Shown here piece by piece: positions 46,160 to 57,378 of a stretch of DNA of 64,000 nucleotides. Location of the stretch: positions 21,601,849 through 21,665,848 of the forward strand of contig ML681998.1 in the NCBI GenBank assembly GCA_007922195.1, written 5' to 3'. The translations under genes and the position numbers were made by a program. Under the pieces are notes generated by a model. That model did not search any database and was not told the DNA's origin. It saw only the letters and a list, made by a program, of their open reading frames with translations. The number at the start of each line of letters is the position of its first letter. Within the stretch, counting starts at the first letter, position 1. The stretch is from Podocnemis expansa. Lineage: Eukaryota > Chordata > Testudines > Podocnemididae.

Positions 46160-46452
46160 GACTGTGTCTACACTGATGGTGGCAAAGTTGCCACAAACAA
46201 ATTGATTTTTCTGGATTGACTGAGGGGTGAGTGAAGACATGCTCAATAAATAAGAAATCAGCTTAACAGACCATCCCCTCAAGTGGCATAGCTCTGCATT
46301 GATACAAATATGTTTCCTGTCGGTGCAGCTCAGTGAAGATGCTGTGCTGAAGGGGAGTTAGGAGGTCAGTGGCAAATATGTAAGCTACACAGGGTAGTCT
46401 GTGTAACTCCCATTGACTCCCACCAAATTTTGCTGGCAATGTAGACCAGCCT
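46160..46452 (-). mobile_element. MITE related to the one at 27916
   Basis: The plus strand opens GACTGTGTCTACACTG and ends GCAATGTAGACCAGCC. The interior resembles 27916-28208 in reverse orientation (GTGGCATAGCTCTGC, CACAGGGTAGTCTG, ACTCCCATTGACT). It is non-coding and degraded. Ends are approximate. Confidence 0.7.
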
Positions 46453-48425
46453 TTAGAGACTAACCTAGCTTTCACATACTGAAATTTGCTAAAGTAAAAC
46501 AAAGTGACTACTATATTGATAAAAGTATGTTCACAGTTCCAAAAATTTGGGACACTTACAATGTCGGGCTGAAGAAAATACCTATGAAAATTACCTGATT
46601 CAGACTAAGAAGATCCTGCAGCTGAGGTAGGGAGACACTTAGGACCCACAGGTAGCAGTCTAATCTTGCATCAGGCTCCCAGAACTAAAGAAGCATATCT
46701 CAGCTGCCACGGTGTAACTAAAAGGGTTGCATGGTACTGTGGAACTAAAGGTGTTTTGTTTAGAAAACAATTGTGGATTATATAAACAGGGATCAGACTC
46801 AAACTCATCCTTCAAGAACTGCCAGTCAGTTCACAGGATGTGCCTACAGTTCAAGTGCTCCTTTGTATGAAAGCACCTGTCTTGCTATCTGAAAAATCTC
46901 AAAAATGCTCCAGAACAGCTGTCCTCTGGTATCCAGTAACCATTGTTAATGGCTGTTCTCAAGTTTTCAATAACATGAGGACAAGTATATAATTCAGCAT
47001 TGGACCATGTGAGCTGTGATGATCAACAGAGATTAAGACCACATCTCCATTAGAAAATTTTGCCAGCATAGCAATATTAATGAGGGAAATTCTGTATGAA
47101 ACTTTTCGTTAGTAAGCCATGTGCTTGGCAGTTATACTAGCTGCAAAATCCTTTTCTCTGTGTACATTATTTTGTTTGGGAAAGGGGAACTAGTATAAGC
47201 TGAGTTGGGGAAGAACCAGGAAAAGACATCTTTTGCAAGTATAAACTGCATCGCCACTGGGCTGGTTGCTGGTATCGCTGTATTAACAAACCTAGGTCTA
47301 GTATAGATAAGGCAAGAGACAGCCTTATCTATAGTAGACCCAGCCCATCATATTCAGAGAGCCCCATCTTTGCTCTTTTGGATAGTGCTCTGAAAAATTC
47401 TATTGCTATATGTAGTTTGCTGTATAAAGATGTAGTCATTTTAACAGGATACAATATCAATGTAATCTTTTTATAATTGGTACGAACTGTGTTTTTGATG
47501 AGAAGTTATAGGTCTGCAAAAAGTCATTGAGGTTATGAAGTGCTAATTGAACTAAAACAGTCTATTTCATTATAGGGGGTTACCTAGTCATTGGGAGAAG
47601 ATGAGTCCAACACTTCCAGCTGGCTCACTTGTCAAACTGTGAGCTGCATATCTTTCTAAAAGGCTATGTGATTAAAATATAGATAGTTCAGAAAAACTAC
47701 AGCTGAATGCTCACTACCTTTGGTTGCACAGTATTCTGCTGAGACATGGAGAAATTTTTGGAGCCATCATGAGTAGAACCATTGACTTCAACACACAAAC
47801 ATTAATTTACATCAGCTGAGGATCTGGCTTATTGTTTATACACTCTGTTCAGTTTCATAAAGTAGGAATTTATAACATCAAGAAAATTAACATAGCAAAA
47901 ATCATACAACATTTTTCTTTAAATACTTCTGCTGATTTGCTGGATCTTTAAATCGTAAAGCCCAAAGTAATTGATATGCTCTGAAAAACTGCTGAAATTC
48001 TTTTGAGCCTTTTAGTTTGGGGTAATTTTACACACTTTATAAATTCTTTTTTTAATTACAATTCCTTTGGGATGGCTCTTTTTCCTGAAAATCTGCACAA
48101 CTTCAAAATTTGCAACTAATTTTCTACAAAAAACAGTCTTGTTTATCAGGGACAAATTCACATAACAATCATTTGAGGAAATAAGTATAAAGTTGAGTTT
48201 ATAATGAAATAAAAACTCCTTTGATTTGTTTAGCTTTTTGTTTTGAATGCCTTGTACAATTTTAAGCCCAACTTTTTGATGGCATGATAGAATTTTTTTA
48301 ATATGGTTATGCCAGAGGGTGTTAAAAGCTACTATCAAGCAAACCTTTGATCTATATATTATATGTACTTTAAAGCCAATGAATGTGCAAAGTATCCTTC
48401 TTTCAGACTAAGTGCAAAGAGCAGT
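46453..48425. other. Unassigned DNA with a short hairpin
   Basis: No gene is recognised. A 19-bp inverted repeat with one mismatch and an 8-nt loop lies at 47295-47340 (GGTCTAGTATAGATAAGGC). A 108-codon minus-strand frame (48012-48338), rich in Lys, Asn and Ile, shows no family motif. Confidence 0.45.
47295..47340. repeat. 19-bp-arm hairpin
   Basis: Positions 47295-47313 and 47322-47340 are reverse complements at 18 of 19 positions with an 8-nt loop. The arm wording GGTCTAGTATAGA resembles the GTCTACACT-type MITE ends, so this could be two abutting MITE termini. Confidence 0.75.
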
Positions 48426-48839
48426 TAAGGCCTGGTCTATGCTACAGAATTATAACAGCTAATGTTATATTAGCATTCTGCCACTGCTGTTGTTACAGCA
48501 CTGGTACATATCTAAACTATGCTCTTTGCTTTGGCAGAGTGTCGTCACTTGGTACATTTGTATCGAGGAAGGGAGCAGTTCACCTTATGTAGCTACCCCA
48601 CTGTGTAACTCTCCATCAAATAATGCATGGTGTCTTGGAAAGGTTTTGCAATGCTTCATGGGGCCAAAATGAGTGACACAAGGTTCAGATGGGGTTAATT
48701 TCCCATAATGCAGTGTTCTTCATCCCATTATTTCATCTGCATCCCATACTGTTTTGTGTCCCCCTTTCTTTCCCAAAATCACCTTCAAGTGCATCCTTCC
48801 TGTCCACCATCTGTGACAGAAGCATGGATCCTGCACAGC

Positions 48840-50835
48840 TCCACACTATGGTGATCTGTATTGCTAACATGGGCTGCCTTATCCTGCAGTATTTGCAGAG
48901 CCCCAAGGGGTGCCACAGGGAACATCACAGTTCCTTGGAGGCTAGATTGTTGTGCAACATGGAAAGAAACAATTAAAAGTTGCTGGTGTTCACAGAGCAG
49001 CTTCAATGGGTGGAGTGCAGGCTCTAGGCCTGCGAAACAAGCATTGACTGTTGGGATCACATTGTCATGAACGTTTGGGATGATGAGCAGTGACTGCAGA
49101 ATTTTTGGATGCTCAAGGCCATATTTGTGGATCTATGTGCAGAGCTCCTCCAGCTCAGCAACACCAAAATGAAATCTGTGCTGAGTATAGAAATAAATGG
49201 CAATAGCACTGTGGAAACTTGCAATGTCAGATCTCTACTGATCAGTTGGTAGTCAGTTTGAAGATGGGAAATGCAGCATGAGGAACTGTTGTGCACAAGA
49301 CTGCAGGGCCATTAATCGCTTCCTATGAAGGACTGTGACATTCATGTGGGATGTTCAGGGAAGGTGAATGACATGTGCTTCTCGAAGAACACTGTTCAGA
49401 AAGCTGCAAGGAGGGATTTTCTTCCAACTAGTGGATTACTATTGGTGATGGTAAAATGCCAGTAGTGATACTGGGAGAACCAACTTCCCCCTTGCTTCTG
49501 TGGCTCACGACATTGTCCATCAGTCACCTCAACAGTTCCAAGGAGCATCTCAGATACAGGCTGAGCAGGAGCAGAATGGCAGTTGAACATGCCTTTGGTC
49601 ATTTAAAGGGTCACTGGTGCCATCCATTCCACAAGACTGGACCTCAATGAAAAACATTCCAATAGTTTTAGTGGGCTGTATAATATCTATGAAGCAAAGG
49701 AGAAAAAACAACAAGAGTCCCGTGGCACCTTAAAGACTAAAAAATTTCTTGGGCATAAGCTTTTATGGGCTCCAACCCACTTCATCAGATACATGAAGTG
49801 GAAACTACAGCTGAAAGGTATATAAACACATGCCAGGATGAAGGAGAGCAAATATTAGCAGTTAGTTTAGTTAGGGCAGATAAGGACCATTCATGCTCAC
49901 TGATTAGAGGGAGAGAATGTGTGAACAGGGACAATCACTTTGTGTAATGTGCTAACCATTCCAAATCCCTATTCAGACCCAGTCTTATAGTTTCAAGTTT
50001 GCAAATTGGCTCCAGTTCTGCCGTTTCACAATGAAGTCTGTTTTTGAAGTTTTTCTGGTTGAAGTATGGCAACTTTCAAGCCTGCTACTGAGTATCTAGG
50101 AAAATTGAAGTGTTCATCTACTGGTTTATGGATGTTGCCATTTTTGATGTCTGATTTGTATCCATTTATTCTTTTGGGTAGGGACAGTCCAGTTTGGCCA
50201 ATGTACATGGCAGAGGGGCATTGCTGGCACATGATGGCATCTACCATATTAGTGGATGTGCAGGTGAATGAGCCCCAGATGGTGTGGCTGATGTGGTTGG
50301 GACCTGTGATGGTGTCACTGGAGTTGATGTGTGGGCAGGGTTGGCAACAGGGTTTGTTGAGGGTATAGGTCCATGGGTTAGCATTCTTACTATATGGTGT
50401 TCAGTTGCTGATTAAGTTTTGCTTCAGGTTGAGTGGCTGTCTGTAGTCAAGGATAGGCCTGCCACCCAAGGCTTGAAAGAGTGTAGGATCACCTTCTAGG
50501 ATAGGTTGCAGATCTTTGGTGTGTTGGAGAGATTTCAGCTCAGGGCTGTAGGTGGTGGCCAGTGGTATTCTGTTGGTTTCTTTGTCAGGTCTGTCCTGTA
50601 GTAGGTGACTCCTGAGTAGCCATCTGGCTCTGTGGACCTGTTTTTTTAGCTTCCCCAGATGGGTACTGTAGTCTTAGGAATGTTTAGTAGAGATCTTGAT
50701 CCATGAAAGTGGGAAAAAGTTTCTGCCAGGCTGCAGGACAGCGGATTTAAGCAGCCAGATACCAAAGCTATAAGAAGAGCTCAGCACAGAGCTGTATGGC
50801 TCAGGGAGTCTTTGAAGGCCATTCTAACAGTGAGA
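48840..50835 (+). pseudogene. PIF/Harbinger transposase relic
   Basis: After an N-terminal part with stops, a frame near 49045 reads WDHIVMNVWDDEQ. The catalytic domain follows: DIHVGCSGKVNDMCFSKN (about 49330-49390), then VILGEPTSPLL (49465-49500), where GD of the second motif is now GE. Next are NSSKEHLRYRLSRSRMAVEHAFGHLKG (49530-49610, written here in two known blocks: the SSKE loop and the VEHAFG block with the third acidic residue kept). The gene is cut by a Penelope insertion at 49708-50701. The C-terminal end resumes as DTKAIRRAQHRAVWLRESLK near 50757-50815. Stops in several places show that it is dead. Confidence 0.85.
49708..50701 (-). mobile_element. Penelope-like element fragment with GIY-YIG domain
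   Basis: On the minus strand a frame starting at 50247 shows CQQCPSAMYIGQTGLSLPKR with the YIG motif of a GIY-YIG nuclease, followed by INGYKSDI and DEHFN. Upstream, decayed linker text (TYSPELKSL, near 50540) leads in. Downstream comes a 3' UTR and then a stem-loop (CTGATGAAGTGGG) and the tail GGACTCTTGTTG at 49708. In Penelope-like elements this nuclease follows the RT and nicks the target. The RT is missing here. The transposase text on the two sides overlaps (ATGAAGCAAAGG near 49689; ATGAAAGTGGGA near 50703), consistent with a decayed target duplication of about 15 bp. Confidence 0.8.
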
Positions 50836-51639
50836 AATTGTAATGTGTGTTGCAGTAGTGAGCTCTTCCTGGCCTTGCTTTTTGCAGCCCTGTCTGACCC
50901 CTTTGGTGAGTGCTTTATGCATAGTAATCTGACACTGCCAATGCCCCTATTATTAATCCTGTCTGTGAATGATGCCAGCATCACCCAGCATATGTTGTGA
51001 ACTAATCAAGATGAATTATGTTTCCAGAAACAGACTTTTGTTCCATAAAAATGCAAATAGAAAAACATTTATAACTTAATAAATTAAGGGGAAAAAACTT
51101 ACGAAGGGGAAAGAACAGTCGTTTCTGTTTCAGTTACATACAGCAACAGTGTCTTTTACAGATCAGTTTATGTGAGGCTGTGAATGTCTTTAATGTTCCA
51201 AGGGGTGGAACAATTGAAGTAAGGCAGCAGCCCCTGCTGCCAGACAATATTGTGGGTGGGAGGAATAGAAAGGTCTTGAAATGCATTTCTCTATGGGCTG
51301 CAGAGGATGGCAAGCATGGGATTGTTGGACTTTCAAGTCCACCAGAGTCTATGGCTTGTCTGTTTGCTCCTTGAAAAGGTCAAACTTTCCCTGCTGCACA
51401 TACCTCACCTGTTCCTCTGCTTCTCTCTCTTTGCTCTGTTGCTGACCATGCTGTTTGCAAGAAAGATTCTCCAAGCCCTGGGGTCATTAATTAAAACAGC
51501 AGAGGCCTGCAGAATCCCTGGGAACATGTTATCCTGAATCATATTTCTGCTGCTTATCTGGCTTTGCTGTTCTGCTGAGAACATCAAGGCCATATCTGCA
51601 TCTCCTGAAGACACAATACACATAGGTACTTCTTGGGGG

Positions 51640-51900
51640 AGGAAGGATTCATGCAAGGATGGCATACACCTCTTTATAAAAGCAACAGATCTGTGGCTGT
51701 GCAGCAGAATGATTGTTAGCCTCCTTTGCTTCTGATACACCTGCCATAGATCCCTGGTTTTCACACAGCACTGCTGCTGGTATCTCTTGTAGCCTTTCTC
51801 CTTCATGCCCCCAAGATATCTGCTTATAGTTGGCAATGTTTCTATGGCTGGATGGGGGGGGCACCTGGCAGAGTCTGGGCATGCATCCCCTCACACATCC
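51640..51900 (-). pseudogene. Myb/SANT-like protein relic of PIF/Harbinger
   Basis: Two minus-strand frames together cover a Myb/SANT-like fold: IANYKQIS (51830), GMKEKGYKRYQQQCCVKTRD (about 51750-51810) and KEANNHSAAQPQICCFYKE (about 51660-51715). This domain binds DNA and helps the transposase reach the element ends. A frameshift near 51740 separates the two halves. It lies 3' of and convergent to the transposase relic. Confidence 0.75.
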
Positions 51901-52130
51901 ACGGAGAGAGCTAGACAGCACAGTGTGCTGGGGTGTCCATACTAGTGACATGGCTGAAAAGTGTGCAATGCTGTTTTTGGATATAATGAACAACTGGAGG
52001 AAGGTCAGATTTCTGCAAGATTGTGATCTTCTGCATCAAGACAAACTATACTCAGGAGATGGGAGAACTTACAGAATGTTAGCACATATAGAATGCCTCT
52101 ATCTGCTCCAAGTCTGCCCTTAAGACAGTC

Positions 52131-52975
52131 CGGATTTCTGACTTGGGTAGCAAGACAGGTGGAACTCAGGTCTAATAGATAATGGACTTTGTCTCACTGC
52201 AGGGGGACCTATGCACTGAAGATCTTTCAGTTTACTGTGACCATTTGACCTCTTGTTTGCAGCTTAGATAGATAAGTTTATCAGTGCTCTGTATGGTCCT
52301 CGGTGCCACCTCTGTCAGGGGCTCTGGTGGTTCAGTTCTGTGGTTCTGAACCTTGGTCTTCTGTCATTAGACATGCTACTCCACAACATGGGCAGTGTCT
52401 TGGAGACATTGGATGATGGGGATGAAATTCTCTGATTTCTCCACAAGTATAGCACTGTCATCAGTGCAGTATTGGTCAGTGAACACTTTGCAGCCTTGAT
52501 TCTGATGTGTGGAGCAGCAAGTGCTAATATCCAGTTAAGATGGCTCAACAGAATAGTCCTGGGGCAACAATTCATCCCTGCTACTTGCCTGAGTTTGTGT
52601 AGAAGCACAAAGAATCTCTCACACCACTACTGGGGTGCAGACTGGACACCAAATTTAGGAAAACATCTGGTATGCCATCTTCATTCAGTGAGAACCAAAG
52701 GGGTGATCTGCTGACTGGATCAATAGTCACTTTGACATCAATATGTCCCATATGAAGGAGGTGGTTACCTTTTCAGTGGAGCTCAGCCAGAAGTAAGAAA
52801 GGGAGGACAACTTCTCCTGTTGACTGCCCAGAGGTGGTGCCAGCCTTTTTCTGATGGTGCAGGATGAGATGGGCTCAACAGAAAATTGGGGGCCTGTGCT
52901 ATAGTAGTGCAATTAGCAGCGCTGCTGTTGGGAGAGTTGGTAACAGGTACAGCCCAGCACAGTTACAAGATTCTT
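52131..52975. other. Unassigned sequence
   Basis: No protein family is recognised. The minus frame at 52315-52608 (97 codons) follows the Myb relic and might be a remnant of the Harbinger element, but I cannot support it. Confidence 0.3.
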
Positions 52976-52979
52976 TGTT

Positions 52980-53665
52980 TCAAAGGGGCAGCTGTGTTAG
53001 TCTAGTTCAGCACTACAAGCAAGGAGTCCAGTGGCACTTAGGTTAACAAATTTATTTATTGCATGAGCTTTCAGGGGAGAAAATCCCACTTTATCAGATT
53101 CTTTGAAGATGGGGGAACTTACAGAATGTGAGGAAAATAAATGGAGCGAAGTTTAAGTCATGGGATCAGGTTATACTTTATCAGCAAATCAAAGCAGTTG
53201 TTAAGATTCAAACACTGGGAAGCAACATATAGAGGAAGGCAGCAGTGTCGCTGCCCTGGGGAGGGACCCGGGACACAGGCCCAGACCCCACCCCCCGACC
53301 TGCAGGCCCCATCCCCAGCCCACAGGCCCTGCCCCCTGGCCAGGGACAGGGCCAAAAGCTGCCGCATCGCCGGCCGGGGACAGAGCTGGAAGCGGCCGCA
53401 GGCAGCCAGGCCCCAGATCCCTGGCTGGGGACAGGGCTGCCACTGCCGCGGGTGGCCAGGCCCCAGATCCTGGGATGGGGACGGGGCCACCGCGGCAGCC
53501 AGTGGCTGGGCCCCGGATCTCTGGCCTGAATGGGTCGGAGCCTGGGAGAGGGCTGGCCCTGCCAGATCCGGGGCATCGGCATTGGGATTTGGGGCACATG
53601 CCCTAGGTGCCCAGCACCAGCGATGCCCCTGGAGGAAGGTGAGGTCAAATCACCTGTTATAATGG
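52980..53665 (-). mobile_element. Long Penelope-type 3' tail split by a hAT
   Basis: Read on the minus strand, the element starts near 53665, passes the hAT insertion, and continues with 3' UTR shared with 15181-15431. It then contains the stem-loop (TCTGATAAAGTGGG) and ends with the extension CTAGACTAACACAGCTGCC near 52985. It is one of the few copies with both the extended UTR and the extension. It has no ORF. Confidence 0.75.
53240..53631 (+). mobile_element. GC-rich non-autonomous hAT, copy B, perfect TSD
   Basis: The element starts CAGCAGTGTCGCTGCCC and ends CACCAGCGATGCCCCTG. GAGGAAGG stands on both sides (53232-53239 and 53632-53639), a perfect 8-bp duplication. The Penelope-type copy at 15403-15410 keeps an uninterrupted version of the site (GAGGAATA), so the insertion can be confirmed inside this window. 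The interior repeats a GGACAGGGC-containing module of about 60 bp, as in copy A (20377-20693). Frames of 94-173 codons in it are composition artefacts. Confidence 0.9.
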
Positions 53666-54624
53666 TAAAAGAATCCATAATCACAATTTAATCCTGTTTT
53701 CACACAATTGAATCTGCATATCATTTCCAATTCTGCTGTTTCTCTTTGAAGCCTTGATATCTTACTGACTTGCTTGAGCACAGCTGTTAACAGAGATTGG
53801 AAGAGGCAGCCTACACGTGAGGTGTGTAGCTGCAGCAAGGTGGCTGGGTGCCTGGCCAGCAGTTGCCAGTATCTGGCCACCAAGCTCTGAAGAGGATGCC
53901 ACCACCAGCAGTGGAGACATAAGGGGCAATGCCACACCATGCCACCCTTACTTTTGAGAAGTTCGACCTTTGTGCTGGAAGCGGAGGCTACAGGGAGGCT
54001 ATAACATTGTGAGGTAGCTACATATGGTAGATGTCCTGATTTGATAGGGACAGTCCTGATATTCAGGGCTTTTTCTTATCTGGATGCCTAATACCATGCT
54101 GTTCCAGTTTTTCTCTTGTCTGCTCACCCTGCCCACAAATCCCTCCCTACAGTGCTGCCCTTGTGACTGCCTGACAGTAAAAGTTGATTGCTGTGGAAGA
54201 TGAGGTCTAATGAGCGGAAAATGAGCAAAGACCTTTCTGGGGACTTTAATCTTAAAGACTGAACACAGGAGGATAAAACCAGAGAATTTGCAACTACACA
54301 TATGCTGCAGCAGAAGGAAATAACCTAAACAAGAACTTTTCCAAAGCAGACGTTTCGGAATACTTAACAAATTCTAGAAAAAAACGTTGTTGTCTTTAAC
54401 ATTTAGTTTTATCATTTGGTGCTCTGCTAAGCTAACAAATAAGTGGAAATCCTTTATTTCTTCCAGAAGGTATTTAAATATTTGCTAAAATTAATAAATC
54501 TTCATTGATTTACTTGAACTCAGCCATCATAGTGGCCTCCCTGTTCTCCAAAGTGTCCTAGTACTCTATATTCCCCAAGTAAAAAATTAAAATACGGTTT
54601 TGTGAAATTCAGTGATTTTCCCTA
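53666..54624. other. Unassigned sequence
   Basis: No gene or named repeat is recognised. A 123-codon minus-strand frame (53999-54370) has no family motif. Confidence 0.4.
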
Positions 54625-55125
54625 GTAACAATTATGTGAGTGAAACAAGACAATCCCTACACTCTCAAAATGACCTTATGCAGAAAAATGATAAAAGACT
54701 AAAACACCCTCTCATCTGAGGGCAAAGATGTCCACAAAAACAATCACTCAATTTCTATCCTCTTAGTCCACATCCTTGAAAGATAACTGCACCTTCAGAA
54801 GATGAGCCTGGGAACTTATATCTGTGCTAGACACCAAAAATCATAAATTTAATAAAGATACTTCATTTATGGCTCATTACAACAATTTGTAACCCACTAA
54901 TCCTCCTTTGTCCTACAACCCTAGAGGGATTTACTGTCCACTTCACCTTGAATGGCCCCTTCCAGCATGTATAAACTCCTTACTCTTTTCCACTCTTGTA
55001 TTTACTTGTGACACCTTGAGTACTTTTCCCACTGAAGAAGAGCTTTGTGTAAGCTCAGAAGCTTGTCTTTTTAGCAATAGGAACCAGTCTAATAAAAGAT
55101 ATTATCTACCTTGTCCCTCTAATTC
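54625..55125 (+). mobile_element. Interspersed repeat with CTGAAGAAG tail, copy 2
   Basis: Collinear with 5360-5892: GAAACAAGACAATCCCTAC, AGAAAAATGATAAAAGACT, and finally CTGAAGAAGAGCTTTGTGTA and AATAAAAGATATTATC. It ends CTTGTCCCTCTAAT and lacks the terminal extension. The two copies allow a consensus for roughly 500 bp upstream of the stem-loop. No ORF is intact. Confidence 0.65.
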
Positions 55126-56265
55126 CACCCCTGAATTTTCCATTTTTGCTCCATGGAAAATTAAAATTCTCTTTCTCTTAAGATGCATGTGTGCAAATGC
55201 AGCTTTAATCATAACTATCATCTTTCTTTATCTACCTATGAAGCAAAGTGGCTTGAAATTCCTTTTAATTTTTCCTTTATGTTTGATATGAAAGCATTTA
55301 CAGCAGTACACTGAAAGTTCTTGCTAACATTGACTTCAGTGGGATTAACTGAATGAGTAAAATTTAATGTGCATATGTGTTTGCAAGATCAGAGCCATAG
55401 TCAGCAGTTTAAAACTAAATGTCTTTGCATTTGTTTGTCTCCCATATAGACCATTCCTAGGGGGCACACTAGCTCCTATTAAGATTAGTGCCTCATTAGA
55501 GGATTAGGAATGTTTAGCTAATCTAGCAGTTTTATTGTGTGATCCAGTCTTTGTGTTTTAATGTTACTCTTATTAATGAATTTTTCCAGGGAACAATGAA
55601 TTGTCATTATTAGTGCAAAATGTTCACTGATGAAAACAACAAAAGTGGTTTTCTTCATGTTTGCCTTCTTTTATTTTTAAACTGTTTTGAGGGGATGACT
55701 TCATTCCATTCTGTGCATCTCTCCCTCCAAAAAGAGCCCTTATTCAGCTCTGCATTTTAATTCCAGACACACAGATGATGCTCACTTGAATCACTGCAGT
55801 GGAAACCAGAACCTCCTTCTGGAAATGAGCTTGCAGAATCAATCGTAAGCCAAAGCTGGCTGATAAGTCCCATTCCTTTTTTGAAGCTAGGCATATTTTT
55901 AAGAGAATGTTTCTTAGCTAAAACCAATCTTCATAGGTCAAAAGCATAGTAAACCCAAATGTCGGTGGGGATTTGGTATCTATGCAGTTTGAAAAGCCAG
56001 TAAAATTTAAATGGAAATATTTTCAAATTACACTGAACACTTCTTAAGGAGTATGCAGATGTTAAATAGGGGCTATACATGTATGACTCTGTAACAACTA
56101 CAGTTGACTTGGAATTTTGTCAAAATCATTGTAGTTACTAAACAAAGGTTCCAGAAAATTAAGTCTTCAGTGGGAAAATTTTAGTATGGCTGTCAAGAAA
56201 AATTTAGCTGGTTTTATCCAAAAGGTTTAGCTGACTTAACCCACAGCAGAATATTTCATTTCATA
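55126..56265. other. Unassigned AT-rich sequence
   Basis: No gene or named repeat is recognised in this stretch. Confidence 0.4.
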
Positions 56266-56267
56266 GG

Positions 56268-56490
56268 CACATAGACTCTAAGGTCAGAAGGGACCAGTAT
56301 GATCATCTAGTCTGACCTCCTGCACAATGCAGGCCTCAAAATCACACCTACTCATTCCAGCAATGAGTGTGTAACCGATGACTGAGTTATTAAAGTCCTC
56401 AAACCACGATTTAAGGACTTTTAGATACAGAGAATTCACTGGCAGGTGATCCATGCCCCATACTACAGAGGATGGCAAAAAAAAAAACCA
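56268..56490 (-). mobile_element. CR1 LINE 3' fragment
   Basis: CACATAGACTCTAAGGTCAG, AAGGGACCAGTATGATCATC and TAGTCTGACCTCCTGCACAA give the antisense of a CR1 3' end. It continues to about 56465 with 3' UTR wording and is truncated there. It is independent of the large plus-strand CR1 that follows. Confidence 0.8.
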
Positions 56491-56794
56491 ACCCAGAATT
56501 GCAACATCAAACTGCTTTTCCCCTTTATGTCACATTGTTTAACGAGTGTTGTAGATTGGGCCCCCTATGCTTTTTTTTTTTTATTAGGCTCCGGGAGAAC
56601 TACATTTACCATGATGGCACATGAACCAAACTGTGTGGTGTACTATGGCAGTCACATGACTGAAGGTGCAGCTCAGGTTTTAAAAAGGACACTTGTGTCT
56701 TTGATTGGTAAAATATGGCTGGTGAGACTAAGGGAGTTAGACAGCTGAGTACTCCACACAGGGAAGGCAGAGAGATAGGAGGTAGTGGGCTTTT

Positions 56795-56862
56795 GGGGTT
56801 TTTTTGTTTTGTTTTGTTTTTTGGTTTTGGTTTTGGTTTTGGTTTGGTTTGTTTCCTTGACT
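56795..56862. repeat. T/G-rich microsatellite
   Basis: TTTTG units turn into GGTTTT units around 56802-56850. It is a simple sequence tract inside the 5' part of the CR1. Confidence 0.85.
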
Positions 56863-57378
56863 CACAAATATTCTATAAGGGGAACCTGACATGGGATGAA
56901 AATGGTGTGTTGCCAACATAATTGCTAGCTCCTCTTCTTCCTGTGACTGTGGGGGTCTCCTGCCCAACTGGTACCCTGACATTGAAGTCACCCAGGCCCT
57001 GATTTCGACTTGCTAGGAATGCTGTTTACATGTCCCTGCCAATGAAAGCCAGGCATGGGGAACCATCAGGTGTAAGGCATGTCTGTCAGTGGTGTACCTC
57101 TGGAAGCAGGTAAAGCAGCTACAGCAGGAGGTGGATCATCAGTATACTGTTCTGGAATGTAAGGACTTCATTAACAGGACATATATGAAGACTTCTGGGA
57201 TGGAAGATGCTAGCCAGCTACAATTATCTATACTACAGCAACTCCATAGCAGAACTGCTTGCTCTGCATGAAGAACACTGGTTGCTGCCCACCTCATGCA
57301 GTTGATGGTGTGCCACATGCACCTTCCCAGGTTCTAAGTCCATAGAGGTGAAGAACCAGCATTCTGGACTGAGAACAG

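Larger units (their letters stand above)
48429..52130 (+). mobile_element. PIF/Harbinger transposon relic, composite
   Basis: The left end GGCCTGGTCTATGCTACAG is preceded by TAA (48426-48428), the usual target of this superfamily. It matches the ends of MITEs at 27916 and 46160. Inside are a DDE transposase relic on the plus strand and a Myb/SANT-like relic on the minus strand. These are the two proteins PIF/Harbinger elements typically encode, here in convergent order. A Penelope fragment is inserted in the transposase. The right terminus was not found, so the end coordinate is a minimum and the element may be deleted there. Confidence 0.8.

Noticed and set aside
49760..49800. Complete hammerhead ribozyme in the Penelope tail
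   Set aside because: The core order is present, but this copy has TAAAA instead of GAAA and I could not pair a stem III. Only the core-like signature is reported.
53141..53662. 173-codon plus-strand frame (and 158-codon frame on the other strand)
   Set aside because: It overlaps the GC-rich hAT element with exact ends and target duplication. All frames are open because of composition, and residues are Pro/Gly/Arg-rich without family motifs.
56820..56852. GGTTTT repeats as an interstitial telomere
   Set aside because: Vertebrate telomeres are TTAGGG. This is a short T/G microsatellite.
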